A DNA stretch of 64,000 nt, from positions 248,001 through 312,000 of the forward strand of contig NZ_JAFMVC010000002.1 of the NCBI RefSeq assembly GCF_025499605.1. The letters run 5' to 3'. The notes below the pieces were generated by a model. It saw only the letters and a list, made by a program, of their open reading frames with translations. It was not told where the DNA came from and ran no database searches. The stretch is from Carboxylicivirga litoralis (lineage in GTDB: Bacteria > Bacteroidota > Bacteroidia > Bacteroidales > Marinilabiliaceae). Positions 10,035-21,700 of this stretch are shown in pieces (the stretch's first letter is position 1; the number at the start of each line of letters is the position of its first letter). A program made the translations under genes and the position numbers.

Positions 10035-11381
10035 ATGAAACTATTCGAAACCATCCGCAACATCTGGAAAATTGAGGATCTTAAATCCAGAATTACAACA
10101 ACAATCGGACTACTGTTGATTTATCGACTTGGTTCTTTTGTGGTACTTCCTGGTATTGATCCTACGCAACTTAGTGCGCTAAAAAGTCAAACAAGGGACG
10201 GTGTATTAGGCCTACTCGATATGTTCTCAGGAGGTGCGTTTTCTAACGCGTCTATCTTTGCATTGGGTATCATGCCTTACATCTCAGCTTCCATCGTTAT
10301 TCAATTGATGGGTATTGCTGTACCTTACTTTCAACGTCTTCAAAGGGAAGGTGAAAGTGGACGTAGAAAGATCAATCAGATAACTCGTTATTTGACTGTT
10401 TTGATTTTAGTAGTTCAGGCACCGGGTTACTTAACAAACCTTTTTAATCAGTTGCCAGACGCGGCTTTTGTAGCTACAGGTTGGTCTTTTACTGTTACCA
10501 GTACAATCATTTTAACTGCAGGAACAATGTTCGTTATGTGGTTAGGTGAACGTATTACCGACAAAGGAATTGGTAATGGTATCTCACTAATCATCATGAT
10601 TGGTATTATTGCTCGCTTACCACAATCGTTGTTTGCCGAGTTTATATCAAGAATGGAAGCTGCTAGTGGAAGCGGTGGTTTGGTTATGTTGCTAATTGAG
10701 TTTGTTGTGTTGTTCTTCGTATTTGCCGGAACAATCGCTTTGGTTCAGGGTACTCGTCGTATTCCTGTGCAGTATGCAAAGCGTATTGTAGGTAATAAAC
10801 AATACGGAGGTGTTCGCCAATACATCCCATTAAAGGTTAATGCAGCAGGTGTAATGCCAATCATCTTTGCTCAAGCTATCATGTTTATTCCTGTAACTTT
10901 TGCAGGTTTTGTTGATAGTGAAACAGCAAGTGGATTTGCATCTATCTTCGCTAACTTTACAGGAGTATGGTACAACGTAATATTCGCCTTAATGATTATT
11001 GCATTTACCTATTTCTATACAGCTATTACTATTAATCCAACGCAGATGGCTGAGGATATGAAACGTAATGGTGGTTTTATTCCAGGTGTTAAACCAGGTA
11101 AGAAAACGGTTGAATTCTTAGACTCAGTAATGTCTAAGATTACTTTGCCGGGTTCTGTTTTCCTTGCAATGGTGGCTATTTTGCCTGCTTTTGCAATGAT
11201 GGCTGGTGTTGACCAAGGATTTGCTCAGTTTTATGGCGGTACATCACTACTAATTTTAGTGGGTGTTGTACTAGATACATTACAGCAAATCGAAAGTCAC
11301 TTGTTAATGCGTCATTACGATGGATTAACAAAATCTGGACGAATAATGGGTAGATCCGGTGGTGGAGCTGCAATTTATTAA
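10035..11381 (+). CDS. secY: Protein translocase channel subunit SecY
   Basis: SecY, 448 residues, the ten-helix channel of the Sec translocon in the inner membrane, through which this organism's exported proteins pass. Family markers: an early hydrophobic helix (TTTIGLLLIYRLGSFVVLPG), the plug region with GGAFSNASIFALGIMPYISA, the second signature LGERITDKGIGNGISLIIMI, and the ribosome/SecA-binding loop QGTRRIPVQYAKRIVGNKQ. It sits between rplO and map as in many bacteria. Confidence 0.98.
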   Translation: MKLFETIRNIWKIEDLKSRITTTIGLLLIYRLGSFVVLPGIDPTQLSALKSQTRDGVLGLLDMFSGGAFSNASIFALGIMPYISASIVIQLMGIAVPYFQRLQREGESGRRKINQITRYLTVLILVVQAPGYLTNLFNQLPDAAFVATGWSFTVTSTIILTAGTMFVMWLGERITDKGIGNGISLIIMIGIIARLPQSLFAEFISRMEAASGSGGLVMLLIEFVVLFFVFAGTIALVQGTRRIPVQYAKRIVGNKQYGGVRQYIPLKVNAAGVMPIIFAQAIMFIPVTFAGFVDSETASGFASIFANFTGVWYNVIFALMIIAFTYFYTAITINPTQMAEDMKRNGGFIPGVKPGKKTVEFLDSVMSKITLPGSVFLAMVAILPAFAMMAGVDQGFAQFYGGTSLLILVGVVLDTLQQIESHLLMRHYDGLTKSGRIMGRSGGGAAIY

Positions 11382-11400
11382 TTGAGGAACGATCATTGAC

Positions 11401-12186
11401 ATGATTTATTTAAAGACTGACGAAGAAATAGAGTTGATGCGTTTAAGTAACCAATTGGTTGCAAAAACGCTTGGTGAAGTGGCCAAGGCTATCAAGCCTG
11501 GAGTTTCTACGTTAGAGCTAGATAAAATAGCCGAGACCTTCATTAGAGATAATGGAGGTACTCCTGGCTTTTTAAATTATCAAGGTTTTCCTAATACACT
11601 ATGTACATCTGTTAACGAACATGTTGTTCATGGAATTCCTAACGATACACCTTTAAACGAAGGTGATATTGTTTCGGTTGATTGCGGGGTGTTATTAAAT
11701 GATTTCTACGGTGATTCAGCTTATACTTTTCCAATTGGCGAAGTTGCACCTGAAGTAAAAGCATTATTGGATGCAACCAAAGAATCGTTGTACAAAGGCA
11801 TCGAGCAGGCAATTGAAAACAATCGTTTAGGAGATGTAGGGCATGCCATCCAGTCTTACACTGAGGAACGTGGTTATAGCGTTGTTCGTGAAATGGTAGG
11901 ACACGGAATCGGTAAAAACCTGCATGAAGCACCTGAAGTAGCTAATTATGGCCGCAAAGGGAACGGTACCAAATTAAAATCTGGAATGGTTATTGCCATC
12001 GAGCCAATGATTAATTTAGGCAAGCGCCAAATTGTTCAGGAAGACGATGGATGGACGATTCGGACGATTGATAAAAAGGTATCTGCTCATTATGAACACA
12101 CTGTAGCAGTAAGAAAAGGTAAAGCTGATATACTTTCTAGTTTTAAATTTGTAGAAGAAGTATTACATTTGCAGTCTGAAAAATAA
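11401..12186 (+). CDS. map: Methionine aminopeptidase type I
   Basis: Removes the initiator Met from nascent proteins after deformylation. 261 residues, type Ia without extensions. The five metal ligands lie in recognisable motifs: the two Asp in VSVDCGVLLNDFYGDSAYTF, His in MVGHGIGKNLHEAP, Glu in VIAIEPMINLG and Glu in HYEHTVAV. The active-site His of NEHVVHGIP is also present. It is co-transcribed after secY, the common arrangement. Confidence 0.97.
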   Translation: MIYLKTDEEIELMRLSNQLVAKTLGEVAKAIKPGVSTLELDKIAETFIRDNGGTPGFLNYQGFPNTLCTSVNEHVVHGIPNDTPLNEGDIVSVDCGVLLNDFYGDSAYTFPIGEVAPEVKALLDATKESLYKGIEQAIENNRLGDVGHAIQSYTEERGYSVVREMVGHGIGKNLHEAPEVANYGRKGNGTKLKSGMVIAIEPMINLGKRQIVQEDDGWTIRTIDKKVSAHYEHTVAVRKGKADILSSFKFVEEVLHLQSEK

Positions 12187-12201
12187 AAAGTTAGAGATAT
12201 T

Positions 12202-12420
12202 ATGGCGAAACAAGCCTCTATAGAACAAGACGGAACAATCATTGAAGCCTTATCCAATGCCATGTTTAGAGTGGAATTGGAAAACGGTCACATCATTACG
12301 GCTCATATCTCAGGTAAGATGCGTATGCACTACATCAAAATTTTACCTGGTGATAAAGTAAAGGTAGAGATGTCTCCGTATGATTTGACAAAAGGAAGAA
12401 TTTCCTATAGATACAAATAA
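12202..12420 (+). CDS. infA: Translation initiation factor IF-1
   Basis: IF-1, 72 residues, an OB-fold protein that binds the 30S A site during initiation. Motifs: [40 protein letters not shown], and [19 protein letters not shown] at the C terminus. It sits between map and rpmJ in the usual alpha-operon position. Confidence 0.98.
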   Translation: MAKQASIEQDGTIIEALSNAMFRVELENGHIITAHISGKMRMHYIKILPGDKVKVEMSPYDLTKGRISYRYK

Positions 12421-12434
12421 TAAAGTGACTGATC

Positions 12435-12551
12435 ATGAAGGTTAGAGCATCTGTAAAGAAAAGAAGTGCCGATTGCAAAATCGTAAAACGCAAAGGGCGC
12501 TTGTATGTGATTAATAAAAAGAATCCAAAGTTTAAACAACGTCAAGGATAA
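12435..12551 (+). CDS. rpmJ: 50S ribosomal protein L36, zinc-free type
   Basis: bL36, 38 residues, found by translating the 142-base interval between infA and rpsM. The product is [20 protein letters not shown] followed by [18 protein letters not shown]. Zinc-type L36 carries three Cys and one His; here only one Cys remains (SADCK) and the other ligand positions are Asn/Lys-like, so it should not bind zinc. I recall this form as common in Bacteroidota. Confidence 0.96.
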   Translation: MKVRASVKKRSADCKIVKRKGRLYVINKKNPKFKQRQG

Positions 12552-12562
12552 ATTATAAGATT

Positions 12563-12940
12563 ATGGCAAGGATTGCTGGAGTTGATATACCCTCTAATAA
12601 AAGAGGAGAAATTGCTTTGACTTATATCTTCGGAATAGGTAGAAGTAGAGCCCAAGAGATTCTTCAGAATGTTGGCGTTGACGCTAATATCAAAGTTTCA
12701 GACTGGACGGACGAACAGATTAAAGCTGTACGTGAAAATATTTCCGACAATTTTAAGATTGAAGGTGAATTACGTTCTGAAATCCAATTAAACATCAAGC
12801 GATTGATGGATATTGGTTGTTACCGTGGTATTCGTCACCGTATCGGTTTACCATTGCGTGGTCAATCGACTAAGAACAACGCCCGTACACGTAAGGGTAA
12901 GAAGAAGACTGTTGCAAACAAAAAGAAAGCCACTAAATAA
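12563..12940 (+). CDS. rpsM: 30S ribosomal protein S13
   Basis: uS13, 125 residues, in the 30S head contacting the P-site tRNA and L5. Motifs: [20 protein letters not shown], the helix-turn [20 protein letters not shown], and [20 protein letters not shown] with a lysine-rich C-terminal tail. It sits 11 bases after rpmJ and 10 before rpsK. Confidence 0.98.
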   Translation: MARIAGVDIPSNKRGEIALTYIFGIGRSRAQEILQNVGVDANIKVSDWTDEQIKAVRENISDNFKIEGELRSEIQLNIKRLMDIGCYRGIRHRIGLPLRGQSTKNNARTRKGKKKTVANKKKATK

Positions 12941-12950
12941 TAAGTAAGAT

Positions 12951-13340
12951 ATGGCAAAGAAGTCAGGATCTCAAAAGAAGAGAGTTGTTAAGGTGGAGGC
13001 TGTTGGACAGGCTAATATCCATTCGTCTTTCAATAACATTATCATCTCATTGGCCAATCAAAATGGTCAGGTGATTTCTTGGTCTAGTGCTGGTAAAATG
13101 GGTTTCCGTGGTTCTAAAAAGAACACACCTTATGCTGCACAGATGGCTGCTACTGATTGTTCAAAAGTAGCATTCGACTTAGGACTAAGAAAGGTAAAAG
13201 TTTATGTGAAAGGACCGGGTAATGGTCGCGAGTCTGCGATTCGTTCTATCCATGCTGCTGGTATCGAGGTAACAGAAATTGTTGATGTTACTCCACTACC
13301 ACACAACGGATGTCGTCCTCCAAAAAGAAGACGAGTTTAA
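12951..13340 (+). CDS. rpsK: 30S ribosomal protein S11
   Basis: uS11, 129 residues, on the 30S platform near the mRNA exit. Motifs: [40 protein letters not shown] and the C-terminal [13 protein letters not shown]. Its stop lies in the loop of a small hairpin (CGAGT at 13332-13336 with ACTCG at 13343-13347). The unusually long gap to rpsD follows. Confidence 0.98.
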   Translation: MAKKSGSQKKRVVKVEAVGQANIHSSFNNIIISLANQNGQVISWSSAGKMGFRGSKKNTPYAAQMAATDCSKVAFDLGLRKVKVYVKGPGNGRESAIRSIHAAGIEVTEIVDVTPLPHNGCRPPKRRRV

Positions 13341-13484
13341 TTACTCGACTAGTTGTTAACCATAGGTTTTTGATGGCAAATTTTGAATAAGAATTGGTTA
13401 TATGATTATTTCTCCTCTCTATAATCTAGCGGCTGCCATATTCAATATTTAAAATCAAAAATTTAAAGTCAAAAATTTAGAAGA
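13341..13484 (+). promoter_or_regulatory. Long rpsK-rpsD gap with possible structured leader
   Basis: This 144-base gap is far longer than the other gaps in the ribosomal run. It contains two pairings that cross each other: ATGGCA (13373-13378) with TGCCAT (13434-13439), and TTGAATA (13383-13389) with TATTCAA (13439-13445). They could form a pseudoknot or alternative stems. Just before the rpsD start are two exact copies of TCAAAAATTTA (13455-13465 and 13469-13479). Function as an S4-binding leader is inference. Confidence 0.35.
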
Positions 13485-14090
13485 ATGGCTAGATATATTG
13501 GTCCAAAAACACGAATCGCCCGTAAATTCGGTGAAGCGATTTATGGTCCGGATAAAAATTTCGAAAGAAGAAATTTTCCTCCAGGACAACATGGTAATAA
13601 CCGTCGTCGCAAAACAAGCGAATACGGATTACAGTTAAAAGAAAAGCAAAAAGCTAAGTACACATACGGTGTGTTGGAAAAACAATTCCGTAACTTATTT
13701 AAAAAGGCATCGCGTAGTAAAGGTATTACCGGTGAGGTGTTACTTGGTCTTCTAGAATCTCGTTTAGATAATGTTGTTTATCGCTTAGGAATTGCTCCAA
13801 CCAGAGCAGCTGCAAGACAACTTGTATCTCACCGTCACATCACTGTAGATGGTGGTATCGTAAACATCGCCTCATTCCAGGTTAAGTCTGATATGGTGGT
13901 AGCTGTTCGCGAAAAGTCAAAATCGCTTGAAGTTATTTCAAACTCTTTGGCAAATACAGGTGTGCATAAATATTCCTGGTTAGAATGGGATCAAGATTCA
14001 TTTGCAGGTAAATTCTTGAATGTACCTGAAAGAAGTGATATTCCTGAAAATATTAAAGAACAGTTGATCGTTGAATTGTATTCTAAATAA
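13485..14090 (+). CDS. rpsD: 30S ribosomal protein S4
   Basis: uS4, 201 residues, a primary 16S rRNA-binding protein and, in E. coli, repressor of the alpha operon. It begins [20 protein letters not shown]. The S4 RNA-binding domain contains [20 protein letters not shown] and [12 protein letters not shown]. No CxxC zinc motif is visible at the N terminus. It is preceded by a possible regulatory leader and precedes rpoA by 9 bases. Confidence 0.98.
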   Translation: MARYIGPKTRIARKFGEAIYGPDKNFERRNFPPGQHGNNRRRKTSEYGLQLKEKQKAKYTYGVLEKQFRNLFKKASRSKGITGEVLLGLLESRLDNVVYRLGIAPTRAAARQLVSHRHITVDGGIVNIASFQVKSDMVVAVREKSKSLEVISNSLANTGVHKYSWLEWDQDSFAGKFLNVPERSDIPENIKEQLIVELYSK

Positions 14091-14099
14091 TTAATTCTT

Positions 14100-15092
14100 A
14101 TGGCAATATTAGCATTCCAAAAACCAGATAAAGTAATTATGCTGGAAGCCGACGAAAAATTCGGCAAATTTGAATTTCGTCCGCTTGAACCAGGGTATGG
14201 TATTACCGTTGGAAATGCCTTAAGAAGAATATTGTTGTCCTCTTTAGAGGGATATGCAATCACCACTGTCAAGATCGAAGGCGTAGATCATGAGTTTACC
14301 AGCATCCCTGGTGTTATTAATGATGTTACCGAAATCGTTCTTAATCTTAAGCAGGTTCGCTTCAAAAATCTGGTAGAAGATACAGAGCAGGAAACTGTAA
14401 CTGTAAGTATTTCAGGTAAAGAAGAGTTTACAGCTGGAGACCTTAATCAATTCATGACTGGTTTCGAAATTTTGAACCCAGAGCTTGTTATTGCTAAGAT
14501 GAATCCAGAGGTAAATCTGCAGATGGTATTGACCATTGAGAAGGGAAGAGGTTACGTTCCTTCAGAGGAAAACAAACCAGCAGAGGCAGAATTTGGTTTA
14601 ATTGCTATCGATTCAATCTTTACTCCAATTCGCAACGTAAAGTATGCGATTGAAAACTATCGTGTAGAGCAAAAAACTGACTACGAAAAGTTAGTTTTAG
14701 AAATTGAATCTGATGGTTCAATCCATCCAAAAGATGCGTTAAAAGAAGCCGCAAAAATATTGATTTATCACTTCATGTTATTCTCGGATGAAAAGATTAC
14801 GCTTGATTCAGATGAGAAATTTGGCAACGAAGAGTTTGATGAAGAGGTATTGCATATGCGTCAGCTTCTTAAAACTAAGCTGGTTGATATGGACTTATCA
14901 GTACGTGCGTTGAATTGTTTAAAAGCTGCTGATGTGGAAACGTTAGGTGAGCTTGTAACATTTAACCGTAACGATCTGTTGAAGTTCCGTAACTTCGGTA
15001 AGAAGTCACTTACTGAGTTAGATGATCTTCTACTCAATATGGGGCTTACTTTCGGAATGGACACCGCAAAGTATAAATTAGACAAGGAATAA
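14100..15092 (+). CDS. rpoA: RNA polymerase subunit alpha
   Basis: 330 residues, the usual length. The N-terminal dimerisation domain carries [20 protein letters not shown] and [21 protein letters not shown] short acidic linker (about residues 235-255) leads to the C-terminal domain that contacts DNA and activators (residues about 260-330, [20 protein letters not shown]). It ends 5 bases before rplQ. Confidence 0.98.
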   Translation: MAILAFQKPDKVIMLEADEKFGKFEFRPLEPGYGITVGNALRRILLSSLEGYAITTVKIEGVDHEFTSIPGVINDVTEIVLNLKQVRFKNLVEDTEQETVTVSISGKEEFTAGDLNQFMTGFEILNPELVIAKMNPEVNLQMVLTIEKGRGYVPSEENKPAEAEFGLIAIDSIFTPIRNVKYAIENYRVEQKTDYEKLVLEIESDGSIHPKDALKEAAKILIYHFMLFSDEKITLDSDEKFGNEEFDEEVLHMRQLLKTKLVDMDLSVRALNCLKAADVETLGELVTFNRNDLLKFRNFGKKSLTELDDLLLNMGLTFGMDTAKYKLDKE

Positions 15093-15097
15093 TAGCG

Positions 15098-15625
15098 ATG
15101 AGACATAGAAAGAAATTTAATCATTTAGGTCGTAAGAGCGCGCATCGCAAAGCGATGTTAGCTAACATGGCTTCCTCATTGATTCTTCACAAAAGAATCA
15201 AGACAACGGTGGCTAAGGCTAAAGCATTACGTATGTATGTTGAGCCTCTTATCACTAAAACAAAAGATTTAGATACAGTAGAAGCTAAAATGCACGCTCA
15301 CAGAACTGTATTTTCATACTTAAAAGATAAGCACGCCGTTAAGGAGTTGTTCGAAGAGGTAGCTGGTAAAGTTGCTGACCGTCCAGGAGGATACACTCGT
15401 ATTTTAAAGTTAGGTAACCGTATTGGTGATAACGCAGAAATGTGTTTAATCGAGTTGGTTGACTACAACGAAAATATGTTGGAAACTAAGAAGTCCTCTA
15501 CAGCTGGTAAGAGAACACGACGCGGACGTAGAAAATCAACAGCTGACACAGCTGTTGCTGAAGCACCTGCTCAAGAAACTCAAGAGCAAGCTCCAGAATC
15601 TACTGATGCTGAATCAAAAGAATAA
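15098..15625 (+). CDS. rplQ: 50S ribosomal protein L17 with C-terminal extension
   Basis: bL17, 175 residues. The conserved core is residues 1 to about 125 ([40 protein letters not shown]). About 45 extra residues follow: a basic patch ([12 protein letters not shown]), then an Ala/Glu/Gln-rich low-complexity tail. Such tails are, from memory, usual in Bacteroidota L17 and are probably disordered. It is the last gene of the ribosomal run and is followed by two hairpins. Confidence 0.96.
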   Translation: MRHRKKFNHLGRKSAHRKAMLANMASSLILHKRIKTTVAKAKALRMYVEPLITKTKDLDTVEAKMHAHRTVFSYLKDKHAVKELFEEVAGKVADRPGGYTRILKLGNRIGDNAEMCLIELVDYNENMLETKKSSTAGKRTRRGRRKSTADTAVAEAPAQETQEQAPESTDAESKE

Positions 15626-15637
15626 ATCAATGATTAA

Positions 15638-15669
15638 AAAGGAAAGACTTTCGTTTTTCCTTTTTTTTC
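15638..15669 (+). terminator. Terminator after rplQ (first hairpin)
   Basis: AAAGGAAA and TTTTCCTTT flank a short loop and run into a T tract, about 13 bases after the rplQ stop. The stem is A/T rich, so it is probably the weaker of the two. Confidence 0.55.
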
Positions 15670-15683
15670 TTGAAATTGCTTTA

Positions 15684-15723
15684 AAAGGGGATAATGATGA
15701 AATTGCATTATCCTTTTTTTTTT
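15684..15723 (+). terminator. Terminator after rplQ (second hairpin)
   Basis: GGATAATG (15689-15696) pairs perfectly with CATTATCC (15706-15713), extended by A/T pairs and followed by more than eight T. Together with the preceding hairpin this forms a tandem terminator closing the roughly 15-kb ribosomal operon before eno. Confidence 0.8.
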
Positions 15724-15747
15724 GAAAGATTATCAATCAATACATAA

Positions 15748-17061
<1,314 letters not shown>

Positions 17062-17082
17062 GACTATTTCTATTTGATATAC

Positions 17083-17112
17083 AAAGGGCTGTCATTAGAC
17101 AGCCCTTTTTTT
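17083..17112 (+). terminator. Terminator after eno
   Basis: A perfect 11-bp stem, AAAGGGCTGTC (17083-17093) with GACAGCCCTTT, encloses an ATTA loop and is followed by a T run. Confidence 0.9.
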
Positions 17113-17210
17113 GTGGTTTTTAATTGCCTGAAACAATTATATCAATTATCTGTTCTAAATATGCCTTATCTCACACAAGGCATAGTATTAATTCAATCAG
17201 CTCACTCAAT

Positions 17211-18524
17211 ATGGATTATATCAAGAAAAAGATAATTGAAATTGGTAGGCCTAAGGCCGAATTAGTAAAAGATTTGATAAAGAAGCATGGTGACGATGTC
17301 ATACAGGACGTTACCTTAGGACAAGTGCTAACAGGTATGAAAGGAATGGTTTCCCTTTTGACTTGTACCTCTAAATTAGATCCCGAGGAAGGTATCCGTT
17401 TTAGAGGCTATTCTATTCCTGAATTGCAGCAATTACTACCAAAGATTCATTCCGATGGAGAGCCATTGCCCGAAGGTTTATTTTACTTGATGCTGACGGG
17501 TGAATTGCCTACCAAAGAAGATGTAAACCATATTAGTGAACAATGGGCACAGCGTGCACAAGGTATTCCTCCGCATGTTTTTGATGTAATCAACGCTTTG
17601 CCTAAGGATGCGCATCCTATGATTCAGTTTAATACAGCTATTCTGGCCATGTCAACTGAATCGCAATTCAGAAAAGCTTACCTGACTGGTATGGATAAAA
17701 AGGATTATTGGGATCCGACGTATGAAGGAGTGATGGATTTGATTTCACGACTACCTGTCATAGCGGCCTATATTTACCGTCGTGTCTTTCATAATGAGCA
17801 GTATATTGATATTGATCCGAGCCACGATTGGGCTGGTAACCTGGCGCACATGATGGGGCATGATACAATAGAAGTACATCGTTTGATGCGCTTATACATG
17901 ATGATACATGCGGATCACGAAGGAGGAAATGTATCGGCTCATGCAACGCATTTGGTTGGTTCTGCTTTATCCAATCCATATTATAGTTTTTCTGCAGGGA
18001 TGAATGGTTTAGCCGGCCCTCTTCATGGGATGGCCAATCAGAATGTCATGCACTGGATCAATAAAATGCTGCGTGAAATTGGTAATGAAAATCCAAGTGA
18101 AGCACAAATAAAGGAATATGCCGAGAATACATTGAGTAAAGGTCAGGTTATTCCAGGATATGGTCATGCTGTTTTACGAAAGACAGATCCTCGTTTTACT
18201 GTTCAGCTTGAGTTTGCCAAAAAATATGCACCTGATGCACCGTTGATTCAGATTGTGAGTAAGGTATATAATGTAGTCCCTGATATCTTGGCTGCCACAG
18301 GTAAGGTGAAAAATCCTTGGCCTAATGTGGATGCCATTAGTGGATCATTACTATCGTCTTTTGGTATAACTGAATATCCTATTTATACCGTATTATTTGG
18401 TGTCTCAAGGGCATTAGGTGTCTTAACTCAATTGGTATGGGACCGATTGTACGGCTTACCGATTGAACGTCCAAAATCGCAAAATTTACAGTGGTTTGTA
18501 GAAAAGGTAAATTACAGAGGTTAG
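17211..18524 (+). CDS. gltA: Citrate synthase, mitochondrial (eukaryotic) type
   Basis: Condenses oxaloacetate and acetyl-CoA to citrate. 437 residues from the ATG at 17211; the frame is open upstream to a TTG at 17124, but those residues do not resemble the family. Motifs match the eukaryotic mitochondrial enzyme closely: DPEEGIRFRGYSIPE, IHADHEGGNVSAHATHLVGS, NGLAGPLHGMANQ, PGYGHAVLRKTDPRFT, NPWPNVDAISG and GVSRALGVLTQL. The catalytic triad is intact at His272, His319 and Asp374, essentially collinear with His274, His320 and Asp375 of the pig enzyme. It differs from the hexameric E. coli GltA type. Single gene with its own terminator. Confidence 0.93.
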   Translation: MDYIKKKIIEIGRPKAELVKDLIKKHGDDVIQDVTLGQVLTGMKGMVSLLTCTSKLDPEEGIRFRGYSIPELQQLLPKIHSDGEPLPEGLFYLMLTGELPTKEDVNHISEQWAQRAQGIPPHVFDVINALPKDAHPMIQFNTAILAMSTESQFRKAYLTGMDKKDYWDPTYEGVMDLISRLPVIAAYIYRRVFHNEQYIDIDPSHDWAGNLAHMMGHDTIEVHRLMRLYMMIHADHEGGNVSAHATHLVGSALSNPYYSFSAGMNGLAGPLHGMANQNVMHWINKMLREIGNENPSEAQIKEYAENTLSKGQVIPGYGHAVLRKTDPRFTVQLEFAKKYAPDAPLIQIVSKVYNVVPDILAATGKVKNPWPNVDAISGSLLSSFGITEYPIYTVLFGVSRALGVLTQLVWDRLYGLPIERPKSQNLQWFVEKVNYRG

Positions 18525-18530
18525 GAATTA

Positions 18531-18555
18531 AGAGAGGTTAAAGCCTCTCTTTTTT
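18531..18555 (+). terminator. Terminator after citrate synthase
   Basis: AGAGAGG (18531-18537) pairs with CCTCTCT (18544-18550), extended by one T-G pair, with an A/T loop and a following T run, directly after the stop. Confidence 0.85.
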
Positions 18556-18725
18556 ATTAGACCAAAAATAGTGGGAGAAGATATTAGTAATCAGTATAAA
18601 ATGTCAGTTTAGAATTTCTTTCTTGTACTTCATTGGCATTAGGTCATTGGTTTTTATTACTTTTATCAACAATGAGTGTGTTGATCCAAAGGATATTTAG
18701 TCGACTATTTAATAACTATCTGCAA

Positions 18726-21700
18726 ATGCGTTGTTTGCATCTAATGTTTATCGTGTTTTTGTTCGTAAATGCTGTTGATGCTCAGCGTAATCAGTTTTCA
18801 ATCGAGCAATTTACCATTAACGATGGTTTATCGAACAGCCACATTACGACTTTGTTTCAAGATAGCAGAGGGTATATTTGGGTTGGAACCTCAGATGGCT
18901 TAAATCGGTATGACGGATACAATTTCAATGTTTTCCGCCATCACCCGTTGCAGGACAGTACCATTGTTGGTAATTACATTCAAGCTATTGTAGAAACGCC
19001 TGATGGAAATATTTGGATAGGGACACGAAATAGTGGAATTGCCATTTGGCAAAAGAAAAATGGCAAGTTTAAAAACTTGGGAAAGGCCTCTCCTTTGTTC
19101 AAAGATCTACGTGAATACGGTGTTTATGGTATGCATGTTGAAGGCGATAATGTTTGGATCAAAACACGCAACGCCATTGCGAAAGTCAATTACCGTTCCC
19201 AATCGTTTAAAAAGTTTGATCATTACTCTTCTGTTTTAAAAAAAGGAACCAGTGATTTGTATCCTGTTGTATCAGTACAACACAAGGTGTGGTTTGGTTC
19301 TAAAGATGGTATTCAGGTTGTGGAGAGTGATGGTAACACGATACAGCGCATACACCCTGATAATGTGCAACAGGTAGAAATTAGCAGCCTTGCAAAAATT
19401 AGCGATAGCGTTTTGCTGGCAGGTTCGTCAACTGGTTTGTGGCGTTATGATGTGACTAACGATCAAATTGAGGCTATCTACAAAAGGACGAATCGCTATA
19501 AAAGTGAGAGTGTAAGTAGTATTCTGGCAACTGAGGATGGCACAGTTTGGATAGCTACGTCAAAAGGTTTGATGTATTCAAATGCCCCATACGATGTTTA
19601 TGAAGAATACGAAGTAAGCAACCAATTGCTAAATCCGTTTAAGAATATTTCATCGATATTGGTTGATAACAGTGGGCTCTTATGGGTGGGAACCAAGCAA
19701 GATGGCTTGTTTAAAATAGACAGAAAACCACCTAAGTTCTCCTCAATTTCATCAGCAGATGATGTGGAATATCCTATTGATTGTTTTGATTTTCAGTCGG
19801 TGTATGTTGATGAAGAGAATAACCTGTGGTTGGGTACGGCACAAAAAGGGGTGTACCGGATTAATCGCGATACAAAACAATTTAAGCATTATACCATTTA
19901 TCCGCCTTATGTTTTAAAAGATGATCCGGCGGTCAACGACATTTTTAAAGACTCGAAGGAAAATGTTTGGTTTGGTACTAATCAAGGTGTGTTTGTGAAG
20001 TATAACGGTCGAAACAGAATTACTGAATTCGACTATACCAATAGCAGCGACTTTAGGTATTTACTAAAGACTAATACTATCAAGGATATTATTGAGGATA
20101 AGTTGGGGCACATTTGGTTTGCGACTCAATTTGGGTTATACCGCTACGATGGGCATAAAATTACCAGCTATTGGTCGGACAATGAGAGTGAAAATGGCTT
20201 ATGTGATGATGAAATTAATGTGTTGTTCGAAGACTCGAATGGACTAATTTGGATTGGAACGAATAATGGTATCAACACCTATAATGTTGTCAGCAGAACA
20301 TTTGAGCGGATTCGTAATATAGAAGGCGAACCAAAGAAATTAAGCCATAATATTATTTCTGCTTTTGCCGAGGATCATGACAAAATTATTATTGGTACCC
20401 ATGCCGGTTTATCGTATTTTGATAAGAATACAAAGACAACATCTTTCTGGCGCTATGATGATTTGATTAGTGGAAAAATTTATGCCGTTGAAATTGACGA
20501 TTATCATCGAATCTGGATTAGTACAGGAATTGGTATTTCAATGATGATTCCAGGAGGTGAGCCGATTCATTATAATAAAAACGATGGTGTACCTGATTAT
20601 AATTTCAACGTTAGCTCATCTTGCAAGTATGGCGATAATGAACTTTTCTTTGGAGGAGATAAAGGTTTAACGATAATTAATTCAGTGGATGTACCTCAAA
20701 ATAATAATAAACCTAAGGTAGTGGTTACTGGGGTAAACGTCTTTCGAAAAGGGAAAGAAAAGGAGTCTTACGAAGGTGTATTTGAAGAGGCAATTTCAGT
20801 GCTTTATAAGAGAAATACGATGATACAGGTGTCATTCTCCGCCCTTGAATTTACCTATCCTACGGCCAACTCATATAGGGTAAAGCTAGAAGGGCACGAT
20901 GAAGAATGGCGTGATGTTACCTATCAGAATTTTGTTAATTTTTCTAATCTTTCTCCCGGAGAATATATTCTTAAAGTGAGGGGGGCCAATAATGATGGAG
21001 TTTTTAGTCCTGAAGAGGTGCAACTGGTTATTGATGTAATACCTCCATTATGGATGTCGGGGTATGCTTATGCTTTTTACATCATTTTTGCCGTGTTACT
21101 CATACAAACACTCATTAATTATCGCATCCGTAATTACCGAAAAGCCTATAAAGCATTAAACGAAAAAGCGATTGATAAGCGAAAAATAGAGGATCAGAAA
21201 GAAACATTGTCGCGCGTTCACCAAAGCCTGACCGATAGTATTAGCTACGCCAAACGAATTCAGGAAGCGATGATACCATCGGAGAAAATGGTGAAACAAA
21301 TTATCCCGGAGTCGTTTGTCTATTACCGACCTAAAGACATTGTGAGTGGTGATTTTTACTGGACGTATCGCACCGGTAAAAAAGTGTTTTTAGCCGCTGT
21401 AGATTGTACAGGTCATGGGGTTCCAGGAGCTTTTATGTCGATTATTGGTTACGACTTACTGAAGAATATCGTTGAGATTCAGGGCGAGCATTGTCCGGCC
21501 AATATTTTGAATCAATTGAGTCGTGAGGTCGCACTTACTTTCAGAAAGAACGGGCAGGATGGATCCCTCAATCAGAAAAGTATTGACGACGGAATGGATA
21601 TTGCTTTGATAATGATGGATGAAGAAAAACAGGTGCTTCATTTTGCCGGAGCGATGAATCCGCTTTATATCATTCGCGACAATGAAATCATGACTTATAA

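Noticed and set aside
17124-17210. Longer citrate synthase start from TTG 17124
   Set aside because: The added residues do not resemble the family and lie in terminator/promoter-like DNA; ATG 17211 gives family length.
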